DNA of 18,193 nucleotides, taken from the NCBI GenBank assembly GCA_036503065.1, contig DASXXM010000608.1, positions 1 through 18,193 on the forward strand, given 5' to 3'. Below the pieces are notes generated by a model, which saw only the letters and a program-made list of their open reading frames with translations, did no database searches and had not been told where the DNA came from. Origin of the DNA: DATEPR01 sp036503065. GTDB taxonomy: Bacteria; Actinomycetota; Actinomycetes; Mycobacteriales; Pseudonocardiaceae. Every line of letters begins with the position of its first letter. The stretch's first letter is position 1. The position numbers and the translations under genes were made by a program. Below are positions 1-7,791 of the stretch, in pieces.

Positions 1-2933
1 CTCAGGACGCCGAACTCGCTGTCGAGCGGAGGAAGAACGAGGATCTTGATGCTGAACTCGCCGAGCTGCGCGCGCAGATCAAGGCAGCTAAGGCGGCCAA
101 CGAGTCGCGACCCGACGATCACGATTACAACGAGGCCGAAACTCGGTCGCTGATCATCGACCTTCTCCTGAAGGAGGCCGGATGGGCGCTCGACCAACCC
201 CAGGATCGCGAGTACCCGGTCATCGGGATGCCTGCGTCGGTCTCACCCTCGGGTAGGGGCCAGGTCGACTACGTCCTGTGGGACGACGACGGCAAGCCAC
301 TCGCCCTGGTCGAGGCCAAGCGAACCACCCGTGACCCGGAGCAGGGGAAGTACCAAGCCCAGTTGTACGCCGACTGCCTCGAACAGAAGTTCGGACAGCG
401 CCCCGTCATCTTCTACACCAATGGCTACCGCACCTACCTCTGGGACAACCTCAACTATCCGCCGCGCGAGGTCCAGGGCTTCTACACCAAGGATGAGCTG
501 CGCTTGCTAATCCAACGGCGGGCGAGCCGGCTGACTTTGGCGAAGCTCCCGATCAACGAGGAGATCGCCGGACGCGACTACCAGTCGCATGCGATCCGGT
601 GTATCGCCGAGGCGTTCGAGAACGACGCCCAGCGTGACGCTTTGCTGGTCATGGCGACCGGTGCGGGCAAGACCCGCACGGTGGTCGCGTTGACAGACCT
701 GATGATGCGGGCCAACTGGGCCAAACGGATTCTGTTCCTCGCAGACCGAAAGGCTCTGGTCAGGCAGGCTGTGAATGCCTTCAAACAGCATCTGCCGAGC
801 GCGCCCGTGGTCAACCTGGTCGAGGAGAAGGACCTCACCGCACGGGTCTTTGTGTCGACCTACCCGACGTTGATGAACATGATCAACGAGGTGGATGAGA
901 GCGGGTTGCGGCGCTTCGGCCCCGGCTACTTCGACCTGATCGTCATCGATGAGGCGCACCGCTCGATCTACCAGAAGTACGGCGCGATCTTCGACTACTT
1001 CGACGCGCTCCTTATCGGCCTGACCGCGACCCCCAAAGACGAGATCGACCGCAATACCTACCGGCGTTTCCACCTCGAAGACGGCGTCCCGACCGATGTC
1101 TACAGTCTCGATGATGCCGTTGCGGAAGGCTGGCTCGTGCCGCCGCACGCTGTCGACGTTCCGCTGAAGTTCCAACGTGGTGGCATCAGGTACGCAGACC
1201 TGTCCGAGGAGGACAAGCAGCGTTGGGACGAGTTGGAATGGGATGACGAGGGCAACGTTCCCGATGAGATCACGTCCGAGGAGCTCAACAAGTACTTGTT
1301 CAACGCCGACACGGTCGACAAGGCCCTGTCGACGCTGATGACGAACGGCCTGAAGGTCGCCGGTGGCGACCGTCTGGGCAAGACGATCATCTTCGCAGCG
1401 AACAACAGGCACGCCGAGTTCATCGCCAAGCGGTTCGACGAGAGCTATCCGGAGTATCGGGGTGAGTTCGCCCAGGTCATCACCTACCGCACGGAGTACG
1501 CACAGAGCCTCATCGACCAGTTCGCCGACCGCGACAAGAACCCGCACATCGCCATCTCGGTCGACATGCTCGACACCGGCATCGACGTGCCCGAAGTGGT
1601 CAACTTGGTCTTCTTCAAACTGGTGCGGTCCAAGACCAAGTTCTGGCAGATGATCGGCCGCGGTACCAGGCTGTCACCGGACCTGTACGGCCCGAACCGG
1701 GACAAGGACCGCTTCCTGGTCTTCGACCTTTGTCAGAACATCGAGTTCTTCAACCAGAACCTGATGCCCGTCGAAGGCCGGCTCGCTCCGTCTCTCGGCC
1801 AACGCCTCTTCCAGCGGCGCGCCGATCTCCTACTGGCCCTCGACGAACAACATCCGGACGAAGTGCCGACGGCCGAGGACGGCGCCGACGGCACGACCAG
1901 CGATGTTGGCTTGCGATGGGACCTGGCCGAGCGCCTGCACCGAGAAGTCACCGGCATGAACCCGGACAACTTCCTGGTCCGTCCACACCGCGAGCAGCTT
2001 GATACTTTCAGCGACGTCGATAGCTGGATCAAGCTCACTCCCGAAGCTCACGCAGAGGTTGTCGATCACCTGTCCGGCCTACCAACGGCCTTCCACGACA
2101 ACGACGCCAGCGAAGAGGCGAAGCGTTTCGACCTGCTCGCGTTGCGGCTCCAACTTGCCCTGATCGATGCCGAGCCCGGATACGCCCAACTCCAGACTCG
2201 GGTCAAAGAGACCGCCTCGGCTCTGCTTGACCAACTCACCATCCCCGCTGTTCGCGTCCAGCAGGAACTCCTCGAAGAACTGGCGGGTGACGAGTGGTGG
2301 CAAGACGTCACGCTGCCCATGCTGGAGGCCATGCGCCGCCGTGTACGCGGCCTGGTCAAACTGATCGAGAAGACCAAACGCAGTTTCGTCTACACGGACT
2401 TCGAGGACGAGCTCGGCGAGCTGGTAGCGGCGCCCCTGACAGGCATCAAGATCGACATCAGCTTCACTCGATTCGAGCAGAAGATACGCATCTACCTCCG
2501 CGCCCACGAGAACCACCTTGCCGTCCAGAAGATCCGCCGCAATCGGCAGGTCACCGCGACCGATCTCAACGAACTGGAGCGAGTCTTCATCGAATCCGGC
2601 ATCGGGACGGAGGCAGAGATCGACCATGCGAAGACCAATTCCGGCGGTCTCGGGCTGTTCCTGCGATCGCTCACCGGGCTCGACCGGCAGGCCGCCGCAA
2701 CCGCGTTCAGCAAGTTTCAGGAAGGCAAGACGTTCACCTCAGCCCAGCTTCGGTTCCTCAACGAGCTCATCGACTACCTCGCGCACAACGGCATCATTGA
2801 CGTCGAGGCCCTCTACGAGCCACCGTTCAGAACGATTTCCCCCGGCGGTCCGGAAGAAATCTTCCTGGAGGACGACATCGTCGCGATGGTCGCGACGATG
2901 CGCGCGATCAAGTCGACCGCTGTCCCCGCGTAG
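1..2933 (+). CDS. hsdR: Type I restriction enzyme R subunit (HsdR), 5'-truncated by window edge
   Basis: The motor and nuclease subunit of a type I restriction-modification complex, which translocates DNA using ATP and cleaves unmethylated DNA. The reading frame is open from base 3, so the gene starts outside the window. The first in-frame ATG (228) lies inside the nuclease domain and is not the start. In order: a charged coiled-coil-like stretch (about 3-110), a PD-(D/E)xK nuclease domain (Asp at 267, then ExK with Glu at 312 and Lys at 318), Walker A TGAGKT (657-674), DEAH (948-959), GLTATP motif III (1017-1034), and helicase motif VI QMIGRGTRLS (1647-1676). The C-terminal part, up to about 2870, resembles the EcoEI-type HsdR C-terminal domain. 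No hsdM or hsdS is visible, so they should lie to the left. Third positions are more A/T-rich than in the genes to the right, which fits acquisition by transfer. The family call is secure. Whether the complex is active cannot be judged. Confidence 0.93.
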   Translation, partial: QDAELAVERRKNEDLDAELAELRAQIKAAKAANESRPDDHDYNEAETRSLIIDLLLKEAGWALDQPQDREYPVIGMPASVSPSGRGQVDYVLWDDDGKPLALVEAKRTTRDPEQGKYQAQLYADCLEQKFGQRPVIFYTNGYRTYLWDNLNYPPREVQGFYTKDELRLLIQRRASRLTLAKLPINEEIAGRDYQSHAIRCIAEAFENDAQRDALLVMATGAGKTRTVVALTDLMMRANWAKRILFLADRKALVRQAVNAFKQHLPSAPVVNLVEEKDLTARVFVSTYPTLMNMINEVDESGLRRFGPGYFDLIVIDEAHRSIYQKYGAIFDYFDALLIGLTATPKDEIDRNTYRRFHLEDGVPTDVYSLDDAVAEGWLVPPHAVDVPLKFQRGGIRYADLSEEDKQRWDELEWDDEGNVPDEITSEELNKYLFNADTVDKALSTLMTNGLKVAGGDRLGKTIIFAANNRHAEFIAKRFDESYPEYRGEFAQVITYRTEYAQSLIDQFADRDKNPHIAISVDMLDTGIDVPEVVNLVFFKLVRSKTKFWQMIGRGTRLSPDLYGPNRDKDRFLVFDLCQNIEFFNQNLMPVEGRLAPSLGQRLFQRRADLLLALDEQHPDEVPTAEDGADGTTSDVGLRWDLAERLHREVTGMNPDNFLVRPHREQLDTFSDVDSWIKLTPEAHAEVVDHLSGLPTAFHDNDASEEAKRFDLLALRLQLALIDAEPGYAQLQTRVKETASALLDQLTIPAVRVQQELLEELAGDEWWQDVTLPMLEAMRRRVRGLVKLIEKTKRSFVYTDFEDELGELVAAPLTGIKIDISFTRFEQKIRIYLRAHENHLAVQKIRRNRQVTATDLNELERVFIESGIGTEAEIDHAKTNSGGLGLFLRSLTGLDRQAAATAFSKFQEGKTFTSAQLRFLNELIDYLAHNGIIDVEALYEPPFRTISPGGPEEIFLEDDIVAMVATMRAIKSTAVPA

Positions 2934-2971
2934 GCGTGTGACACTCCGCAGTCATCCGTATGCAACGAGCA

Positions 2972-2987
2972 CTGGTTCGTAGACCAG
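2972..2987 (+). terminator. Weak hairpin downstream of hsdR
   Basis: CTGGT and ACCAG arms plus a T-G wobble close a CGTA loop, beginning 38 bases after the hsdR stop. The stem is short and has no T tract, so a terminator role is only possible. The rest of 2934-3092 holds no convincing gene. Confidence 0.25.
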
Positions 2988-3092
2988 GATATACATCACA
3001 CCGCTAGGGCTACGACAACGTGACCGGCGTCGGCACCCGAAGGGCCCCAGCTGCGGTGCTGGCGTTGTGGCACTGGTGGATCGGTGCCGGTG

Positions 3093-3130
3093 CGGCGGCC
3101 ACGCACCCAGAGATGGGTGCGTGACCGCCG
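3093..3130 (-). terminator. Terminator hairpin of the L,D-transpeptidase gene
   Basis: A 16-bp stem (3093-3108 with 3115-3130) closes a 6-base loop, starting 7 bases beyond the stop codon of the minus-strand gene. The only imperfection is C/A on the plus strand, which becomes a G-U wobble in minus-strand RNA. The stem is therefore fully paired in the transcript that needs it. There is no long U tract, as is common in actinomycetes. Confidence 0.75.
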
Positions 3131-3137
3131 GTGGTGC

Positions 3138-4367
3138 TCAGGCGTTCCCGGCCTGCCAGGTGGACCACGGGATCTCCCAGTCGCCGTACCGGTCCCAGAT
3201 CGGCAGGATCGGGCCGCCGGAGTTGGTGACCTCGACCACGTCGCCGATGCCGAACTTGCCGAAGAACCACTGCGCGCTGGCCAGACTCAGGTTGATACAG
3301 CCGTGCGAGACGTTCACGGCGCCCTGTGCGCCGACCGTGGCCGGGTTCTCGTGCACGTACTCGCCGCTGTTGGAGATGCGCTCGTCCCAGTACTCGGTCT
3401 CGTTGTAGGCGCGCGGGTCCGGCGGGCAGACGCCGTAGGTGCAGGAGTTCATCTGCACCGACTGGGCCTTCTCCGAGATCACGTGCGGGCCGTTGTGGGT
3501 GGGCGTCGAGGTCTTGCCCATGCTGATCGGCAGCGTGTTGATCAGGGTGCCGTTGTCGAAGATCTGCATCTTCTCTGTGTTGCCGTCCGCCTTGGCGATC
3601 AGGGCGTCGTGGACCTTGTAGGTGGCCGTGCGGTCCGTCGAGCCGTAGACGCCGCCGCCGAGGTCTACGCCGTAGACGCTGGCGGTCAGCGTGATCGTGG
3701 TGCCGGCCTGCCAGTAGGTCTGCGCGCGGTAGTCCAACTGCTCGCTGGAGATCCAGTACCAGGCGCCGGGCTGGGACGGCACCGTGGTCACGGTCAGCGC
3801 GGCCTGGACGGCCTTCTTGTTGGTCACCGCGTGGTCGAACTGGACCGTGATCGGCTGGCCGACGCCGACGCCGGTGTTCTGCACGAAGGTGGGTGCCGGT
3901 ATCAGGCTGGGGAAGCTGGTCTTCGTTGCGGTGACCGTGGTCAGGGTGGCCTTCTGCGTGACGGCCTTGTGGTCGCCGCCTGCGCCGGTCGCGTTGACCG
4001 CGTACGTCGAGCCGTAGCCGAGGTGCTCGTTGGACGTCCAGGTCGACTTGTCGGCCGAGTAATCGCCGGTGACGACGGTGCCCTTCACCGTATTGGTCAC
4101 CGTGACGTCACTGAGCGTGCCGTTGGTGGCCTTCACGACGACCGGGTTGGCCGGATTCATCACCTGACCGGCAGCGGGCTGGATGTCGATGGACACCGGT
4201 TTCACGCTGGCAGCCTGTTGGGCCGCCGCGCCACCGCCGGTGTTCGCGGTCCCGGTGGCACCGGGTGTGGCCGAACAGGCGGCCAGCACGACCGCCGCAA
4301 CCGTCAACCCGATGACGCTGACCGCCGCCCGACGGTGTCGGCGGCCTGTCCTGTTGCCGTAGTGCAT
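3138..4367 (-). CDS. L,D-transpeptidase (YkuD) lipoprotein with Ig-like repeats
   Basis: Cross-links peptidoglycan 3-3 between meso-diaminopimelate residues on the outer face of the membrane. The start at ATG 4367 is chosen because AGGTGAGGGG lies just upstream; the longer open frame to 4502 has no such site. The 409-residue protein has a basic N-terminus, a hydrophobic helix and a lipobox LAAC with Cys31, so it should be a membrane-anchored lipoprotein. Next come a Gly/Ala-rich linker, two Ig-like domains (about 50-250), and the YkuD catalytic domain. His339, followed by SHGC at 354-357 with Cys357 as nucleophile, matches the HX17(S/T)HGC pattern. This is the layout of mycobacterial LdtMt2-type enzymes. 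It ends in a Trp-rich tail. It is transcribed alone, divergent from the FAD oxidoreductase, with its own terminator. Catalysis by a Cys-type L,D-transpeptidase normally implies carbapenem sensitivity rather than penicillin sensitivity; that is family knowledge. Confidence 0.93.
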   Translation of the reverse strand: MHYGNRTGRRHRRAAVSVIGLTVAAVVLAACSATPGATGTANTGGGAAAQQAASVKPVSIDIQPAAGQVMNPANPVVVKATNGTLSDVTVTNTVKGTVVTGDYSADKSTWTSNEHLGYGSTYAVNATGAGGDHKAVTQKATLTTVTATKTSFPSLIPAPTFVQNTGVGVGQPITVQFDHAVTNKKAVQAALTVTTVPSQPGAWYWISSEQLDYRAQTYWQAGTTITLTASVYGVDLGGGVYGSTDRTATYKVHDALIAKADGNTEKMQIFDNGTLINTLPISMGKTSTPTHNGPHVISEKAQSVQMNSCTYGVCPPDPRAYNETEYWDERISNSGEYVHENPATVGAQGAVNVSHGCINLSLASAQWFFGKFGIGDVVEVTNSGGPILPIWDRYGDWEIPWSTWQAGNA

Positions 4368-4388
4368 CTGCCCCTCACCTGTCACTGG

Positions 4389-4402
4389 CCGGGCGCGCCC
4401 GG
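4389..4402. repeat. Perfect 14-bp GC palindrome in the ldt leader
   Basis: CCGGGCGCGCCCGG is a perfect palindrome 21 bases upstream of the L,D-transpeptidase ATG. It could form a short leader hairpin or be a protein-binding site. In DNA this GC-rich, chance is a serious alternative. Confidence 0.35.
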
Positions 4403-4527
4403 TTCCGCCCTCTACCCATAAGACGCTTCTATGCCGAAAACGTTGTCTGCTCGGGCTCGGGTGACCAGACCGAGACGACACCGAGATCTTCGGATGACAC
4501 AAAGATCACATGCCCGCGGGTTGGTCA

Positions 4528-4542
4528 TCCGGGTGACCCGGA
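4528..4542. promoter_or_regulatory. Probable operator dyad upstream of the FAD oxidoreductase gene
   Basis: TCCGGGTGACCCGGA is a 7+1+7 perfect dyad. It is loosely flanked by TTGGTC (4521-4526) and GACCAA (4550-4555), which are inverted relative to each other. It lies 27 bases before ATG 4570 and covers the likely -35 element, a position that fits a repressor site. The regulator is not identified. Confidence 0.45.
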
Positions 4543-4561
4543 CGCGACCGACCAATAACAT
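4533..4561 (+). promoter_or_regulatory. Candidate promoter of the tmsAB pair (leaderless)
   Basis: GTGACC (4533-4538) and TAACAT (4556-4561) are separated by 17 bases, and each matches 4 of 6 positions of the TTGACA/TATAAT consensus. Transcription would start about 4568-4570, on or next to the ATG at 4570. That would give a leaderless message and explain why no ribosome binding site is seen. Confidence 0.35.
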
Positions 4562-4569
4562 CGGTGCTC

Positions 4570-5955
4570 ATGGGTGCTGCCTACCTCGACGGAACCGACC
4601 TGAACAGCCACGACGTTGCCGTTGCGAAGCTGCGTGCAGAATACTCCGCGTTGCCGGCGGGCTCGCCGGTGAGGCTGGCCAAACCGACGTCGAACCTGTT
4701 CCGGTTCCGCGACCCGACGGGTGCTCCCGGCCTGGACGTGAGCCGGTTCGGCGCGGTGCTCTCCGTCGATCCGGACGTACGTACCGCCGACGTCGGTGGT
4801 ATGACCACATATGAGAATCTCGTGCACGCCACGCTGCCGCACGGGCTGATGCCCTTCGTTGTGCCGCAACTGAAAACGATCACCCTCGGCGGCGCGGTCG
4901 CCGGGCTGGGCATCGAGTCCAGTTCCTTCCGCAACGGCCTGCCGCACGAGTCGTTGGTCGAGGCCGAGATCCTCACCGGCGACGGCCGGATCGTGGTGGC
5001 GCGCGCCGACAACGAGCACGCCGAACTGTTTCGCGGTTTTCCCAATTCGTACGGCACGCTCGGCTACTCGCTGCGACTGCGGATCGAACTGGAACGTGTC
5101 CGCCCGTACGTCCGGCTGCGCCACGTCCGGTTCGACACGGCCGCCGAGTGCGCCGCCGCGATCGCTTCGGTGTGCGCGTCCCGGTCGTTCGACGGCCAAC
5201 CGGTGGACTTCGTGGACGGCACGGTGTTCACCGGCGAGCGCAACTACCTGACGCTGGCCGACTTCGTCGACGATGCGCCCTACCGCAGCGACTACACCGG
5301 GCAGCGGATCTTCTACAAGTCGGTGGGCGAGCGGACCGAGGACTTCCTCAGCGTGCGCGACTACCTGTGGCGCTGGGACACCGACTGGTTCTGGTGCTCG
5401 CAAGCGTTTGGCGTGCAGAACCCGCTGGTCCGGCGCCTGTGGCCACAGCGCTACCTGCGCTCGGACGTCTACCGGAAGCTCGTCGCGCTGGACCGGCGGC
5501 ACCAGTTCTCCGACCGGCTGTTGCGGCTGCGTGGGCTGCCCGCGCGGGAGCCCGTCATCCAGGACGTCGAGATCCCGGTCGACCGGCTGGCCGAGTTCCT
5601 GGCGTTCTTCCACGCCGAGATCGGCATCAGCCCGGTCTGGCTGTGCCCGCTGCGGCTGCGGTCGGACTCGGCGTGGCCGCTGTACCCGCTGGAGCCCGGC
5701 ACGCTGTACGTGAACGTCGGTTTCTGGTCGACGGTGGCGCTCGCGCCGGGTGAGACGGACGGCACGCACAACCGCCTGATCGAGGACAAGGTCGCCGAAC
5801 TGGGCGGCCACAAGTCGCTGTACTCGACGTCGTTCTACTCGCCGGAGGACTTCTGGCGGCTGTACAACGGCGACGAGTACCGGCAGCTGAAGCAGCGGTA
5901 CGACCCGGACGGGCGCCTGCCCGACCTGTACGCCAAGTGCGTGCGGGGTCGTTGA
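4570..5955 (+). CDS. tmsA: FAD-dependent reductase, DHCR24-like, TmsA/BfaA type
   Basis: Predicted to reduce the 10-methylene intermediate made by the next gene to a 10-methyl fatty acyl chain, using FAD and probably NADPH. The 461-residue protein has an FAD-binding PCMH-type fold in its N-terminal half (about 40-190). The stretch GLGIESSSFRNGLPHESLV (residues about 113-131) is typical of the delta24-sterol-reductase-like group. The C-terminal half holds the substrate domain, with conserved Trp/Tyr-rich segments and a terminal DPxGRLPDLYAKC-type motif. The start could be GTG 4564 or ATG 4570. Neither has a Shine-Dalgarno, and ATG 4570 fits the promoter spacing. It is 48 bases upstream of the methyltransferase, almost certainly in one operon. 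Known pairs of this kind make 10-methylstearate in mycobacteria and related actinomycetes. If read in isolation it would only be called an FAD-linked oxidase; the neighbour gives the specific role. Confidence 0.8.
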   Translation: MGAAYLDGTDLNSHDVAVAKLRAEYSALPAGSPVRLAKPTSNLFRFRDPTGAPGLDVSRFGAVLSVDPDVRTADVGGMTTYENLVHATLPHGLMPFVVPQLKTITLGGAVAGLGIESSSFRNGLPHESLVEAEILTGDGRIVVARADNEHAELFRGFPNSYGTLGYSLRLRIELERVRPYVRLRHVRFDTAAECAAAIASVCASRSFDGQPVDFVDGTVFTGERNYLTLADFVDDAPYRSDYTGQRIFYKSVGERTEDFLSVRDYLWRWDTDWFWCSQAFGVQNPLVRRLWPQRYLRSDVYRKLVALDRRHQFSDRLLRLRGLPAREPVIQDVEIPVDRLAEFLAFFHAEIGISPVWLCPLRLRSDSAWPLYPLEPGTLYVNVGFWSTVALAPGETDGTHNRLIEDKVAELGGHKSLYSTSFYSPEDFWRLYNGDEYRQLKQRYDPDGRLPDLYAKCVRGR

Positions 5956-6003
5956 CCAGTCGGTTTGGTTTACTTTGGTGCCACTAACGGAAGGAGCGGT
6001 GCC

Positions 6004-7275
6004 ATGGGCTTGGCCGATGTCGCTACCAGGATGGTCGGTCCGGACGTCCCGATCGAGATCACCGGCTACGACGGCAGCAGGGCGGGCTCGGCCAGTTCGG
6101 CCGTGCGGTTTGACGTTCGGTCGCCGCTCGCGCTGTCCTACCTGGCGTCCGCGCCCGGCGAACTGGGCCTGGCCAGGGCCTACGTGTCCGGCACGCTGGA
6201 CGTGATCGGCGACATGTACACGGCGCTGGCCAGCCTGCCCAAGATCAGCCTGGCCCCGTTGCCGGGCGACCTGCGGGCGAAGGTCGTACTGCGCCTCGCC
6301 GCCGCCCGCCTGTGGTGGCCGGTCCCGCCGCCGCCGCAGGAACGGCGCAGCCAACGCGGCCTGTACCGGCTCGGTCTCGGTCGGCGGCACTCCAAGCAGC
6401 GCGACAGCAAGGCCATCTCGCACCACTACGACGTGTCCAACGAGTTCTACGAGTGGGTACTCGGCCCGTCGATGGCCTACACGTGCGCGGTCTACCCGAC
6501 CGAGAACGCCACCCTGGAACAGGCCCAGTTCACCAAGCACGACCTGGTGGCCCGCAAGATCGCGCTGCGGCCCGGGATGCGGTTGCTGGACGTCGGCTGC
6601 GGCTGGGGCGGCATGGTGATGCACGCGGCCCGGCACTACGGCGTGCGGGCGCTCGGCGTGACGTTGTCCCGCAACCAGGCGGAATGGGCCCAGCGGGCGA
6701 TCGCCGAAGCGGGCCTGTCCGATCTGGCCGAGGTCCGGCACCTGGACTACCGGGACGTGGCCGAGACGGAATTCGACGCGATCAGCTCGATCGGCCTCAC
6801 CGAGCACATCGGCCAGGCCAACGTGGCGGCCTACTTCCGTTTCCTGTACGGCAAACTGCGTCCCGGTGGCCGCCTGCTCAACCACTGCATCACCCGGCCG
6901 GACAACCACCAGCAGGCGCGGACCGGCGCGTTCATCGACCGGTACGTCTTCCCGGACGGCGAACTGGAGAGCCCGGGGGAACTCGTGTCCCTGATGCACG
7001 ACACGGGTTTCGAGGTCCGCCACGAGGAGAACCTGCGCGAGCACTACGCCAAGACCCTGGCGGCCTGGTGCGCCAACCTGGACGACAACTGGGACAAGGC
7101 GGTGCAGGAGGTCGGCAACGGGACGGCTCGGGTGTGGCGGCTTTACATGGCCGGGTCCCGGCTGGGCTTCCACCGGAACTTCATTCAGCTGCACCAGGTT
7201 CTTGGCGTTCGGCCGGACGGTTCCCGGTCCGGTATGCCGTTGCGACCGGACTGGGAGCCGACGTCCACGAGCTGA
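6004..7275 (+). CDS. tmsB: SAM-dependent fatty acyl methyltransferase, CFA-synthase family, TmsB/BfaB type
   Basis: Transfers a methyl group from S-adenosylmethionine to the double bond of oleoyl chains in phospholipid. With the upstream reductase partner this should give 10-methyl-branched (tuberculostearic-type) lipids. The start at ATG 6004 has an excellent site, GGAAGGAG at 5989-5996, 7 bases upstream; an in-frame GTG at 5965 lacks one. The protein is 423 residues. An N-terminal CFA-synthase accessory domain (about 1-125) is followed by the motif HHYDVSNEFYEWVLGPSMAY, SAM motif I DVGCGWGG at 196-203, and GLTEHIG. The catalytic domain runs to about 415. Without the reductase partner the family alone would suggest cyclopropane fatty acid synthase, which stays the main alternative. 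Confidence 0.85.
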   Translation: MGLADVATRMVGPDVPIEITGYDGSRAGSASSAVRFDVRSPLALSYLASAPGELGLARAYVSGTLDVIGDMYTALASLPKISLAPLPGDLRAKVVLRLAAARLWWPVPPPPQERRSQRGLYRLGLGRRHSKQRDSKAISHHYDVSNEFYEWVLGPSMAYTCAVYPTENATLEQAQFTKHDLVARKIALRPGMRLLDVGCGWGGMVMHAARHYGVRALGVTLSRNQAEWAQRAIAEAGLSDLAEVRHLDYRDVAETEFDAISSIGLTEHIGQANVAAYFRFLYGKLRPGGRLLNHCITRPDNHQQARTGAFIDRYVFPDGELESPGELVSLMHDTGFEVRHEENLREHYAKTLAAWCANLDDNWDKAVQEVGNGTARVWRLYMAGSRLGFHRNFIQLHQVLGVRPDGSRSGMPLRPDWEPTSTS

Positions 7276-7287
7276 GCGTGGTGCGGC

Positions 7288-7320
7288 CGCCCCGATCCGG
7301 CTACGACGTGGGTCGGGGCG
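7288..7320 (+). terminator. Terminator hairpin after tmsB
   Basis: An 11-bp stem (7288-7298 with 7310-7320, loop GGCTACGACGT) begins 12 bases after the tmsB stop. One pair is T-G on the plus strand, so it is a wobble in plus-strand RNA but a mismatch in the opposite RNA. This favours a terminator for tmsB. It sits in the 51-base gap between two converging genes and may act in both directions. Confidence 0.6.
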
Positions 7321-7326
7321 AAAGGG

Positions 7327-7791
7327 TCAGTTGCCGGTCAGCGTGCTGAGGGTCTGTTCCAGCGTGGCGATCCGGTGCTCGTAACTGGCCACCGCGGACA
7401 GTCGGGCCCGCACCCGGGCATGCTCGGACCGAACCTCCTCGACCAGGGACCTTGCTTCGTCCTGTTCGGACTGGTCGGCGACGGCCGGCGCGGGCCGCTC
7501 GATGGCGGCGAGCCGCTCGTCCACCGCAGCCAGCTGCGGACCGAGGCGTTCCTGGGTCCACTCCACCTGGTTGATCCGTTCGTCGGTGGCGGACACGGCC
7601 GACAGCAGGTCGGTCACGTTGGACTGCAACTCCGCCCGCAGATCAGCCAGCTCGGCACGCAGCACTCTGGCCACTTCGGCCGAGCGGTCGGCGGCGATGG
7701 CGTCGACTCTGGGCCGGATCCGGCTCCAGACCGGCGAACCGGTCCACCTGGCGAGGACGCGTAGGGCGTTCTTGCTGCGGGGGGTGGTCAT
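7327..7791 (-). CDS. Small coiled-coil protein coupled to the GT29-like gene
   Basis: I do not recognise a named family. The 154-residue product has a basic N-terminus (about 1-28, several Arg/Lys and Trp) and then a long amphipathic stretch with heptad-like Leu/Val/Ala spacing and many Glu/Arg (about 30-90). A short Pro/Ala linker (about 95-103) follows, then a second helical stretch to the end. There is no signal peptide, membrane helix or Cys. The start at ATG 7791 is chosen because it overlaps the TGA of the upstream gene in an ATGA, implying translational coupling. AGGAAGG lies about 13 bases upstream, a long spacing. Co-translation suggests it binds, oligomerises or tethers the putative sialyltransferase. 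That role is inference only. Confidence 0.72.
   Translation of the reverse strand: MTTPRSKNALRVLARWTGSPVWSRIRPRVDAIAADRSAEVARVLRAELADLRAELQSNVTDLLSAVSATDERINQVEWTQERLGPQLAAVDERLAAIERPAPAVADQSEQDEARSLVEEVRSEHARVRARLSAVASYEHRIATLEQTLSTLTGN

Noticed and set aside
3001..3092. Structured RNA suggested by nested inverted repeats (3031-3037 with 3083-3089, 3047-3051 with 3058-3062)
   Set aside because: Stems of 5 and 7 bp with large unpaired gaps are expected by chance at this GC content.
3084..4421. Plus-strand open frame opposite the L,D-transpeptidase
   Set aside because: Arg/Gly/Val-rich mirror product, and it runs through the terminator and promoter regions of a convincing minus-strand gene.
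4481..4493. Near-palindrome CCGAGATCTTCGG as a second operator
   Set aside because: Only 4 paired bases per arm around an imperfect centre, and no clear relation to a promoter element.
4525..7194. Long minus-strand open frame opposite tmsA and tmsB
   Set aside because: Its product is low-complexity, rich in Arg, Val, Gln and Pro without any family motif. It is the mirror of well-supported genes in high-GC DNA.
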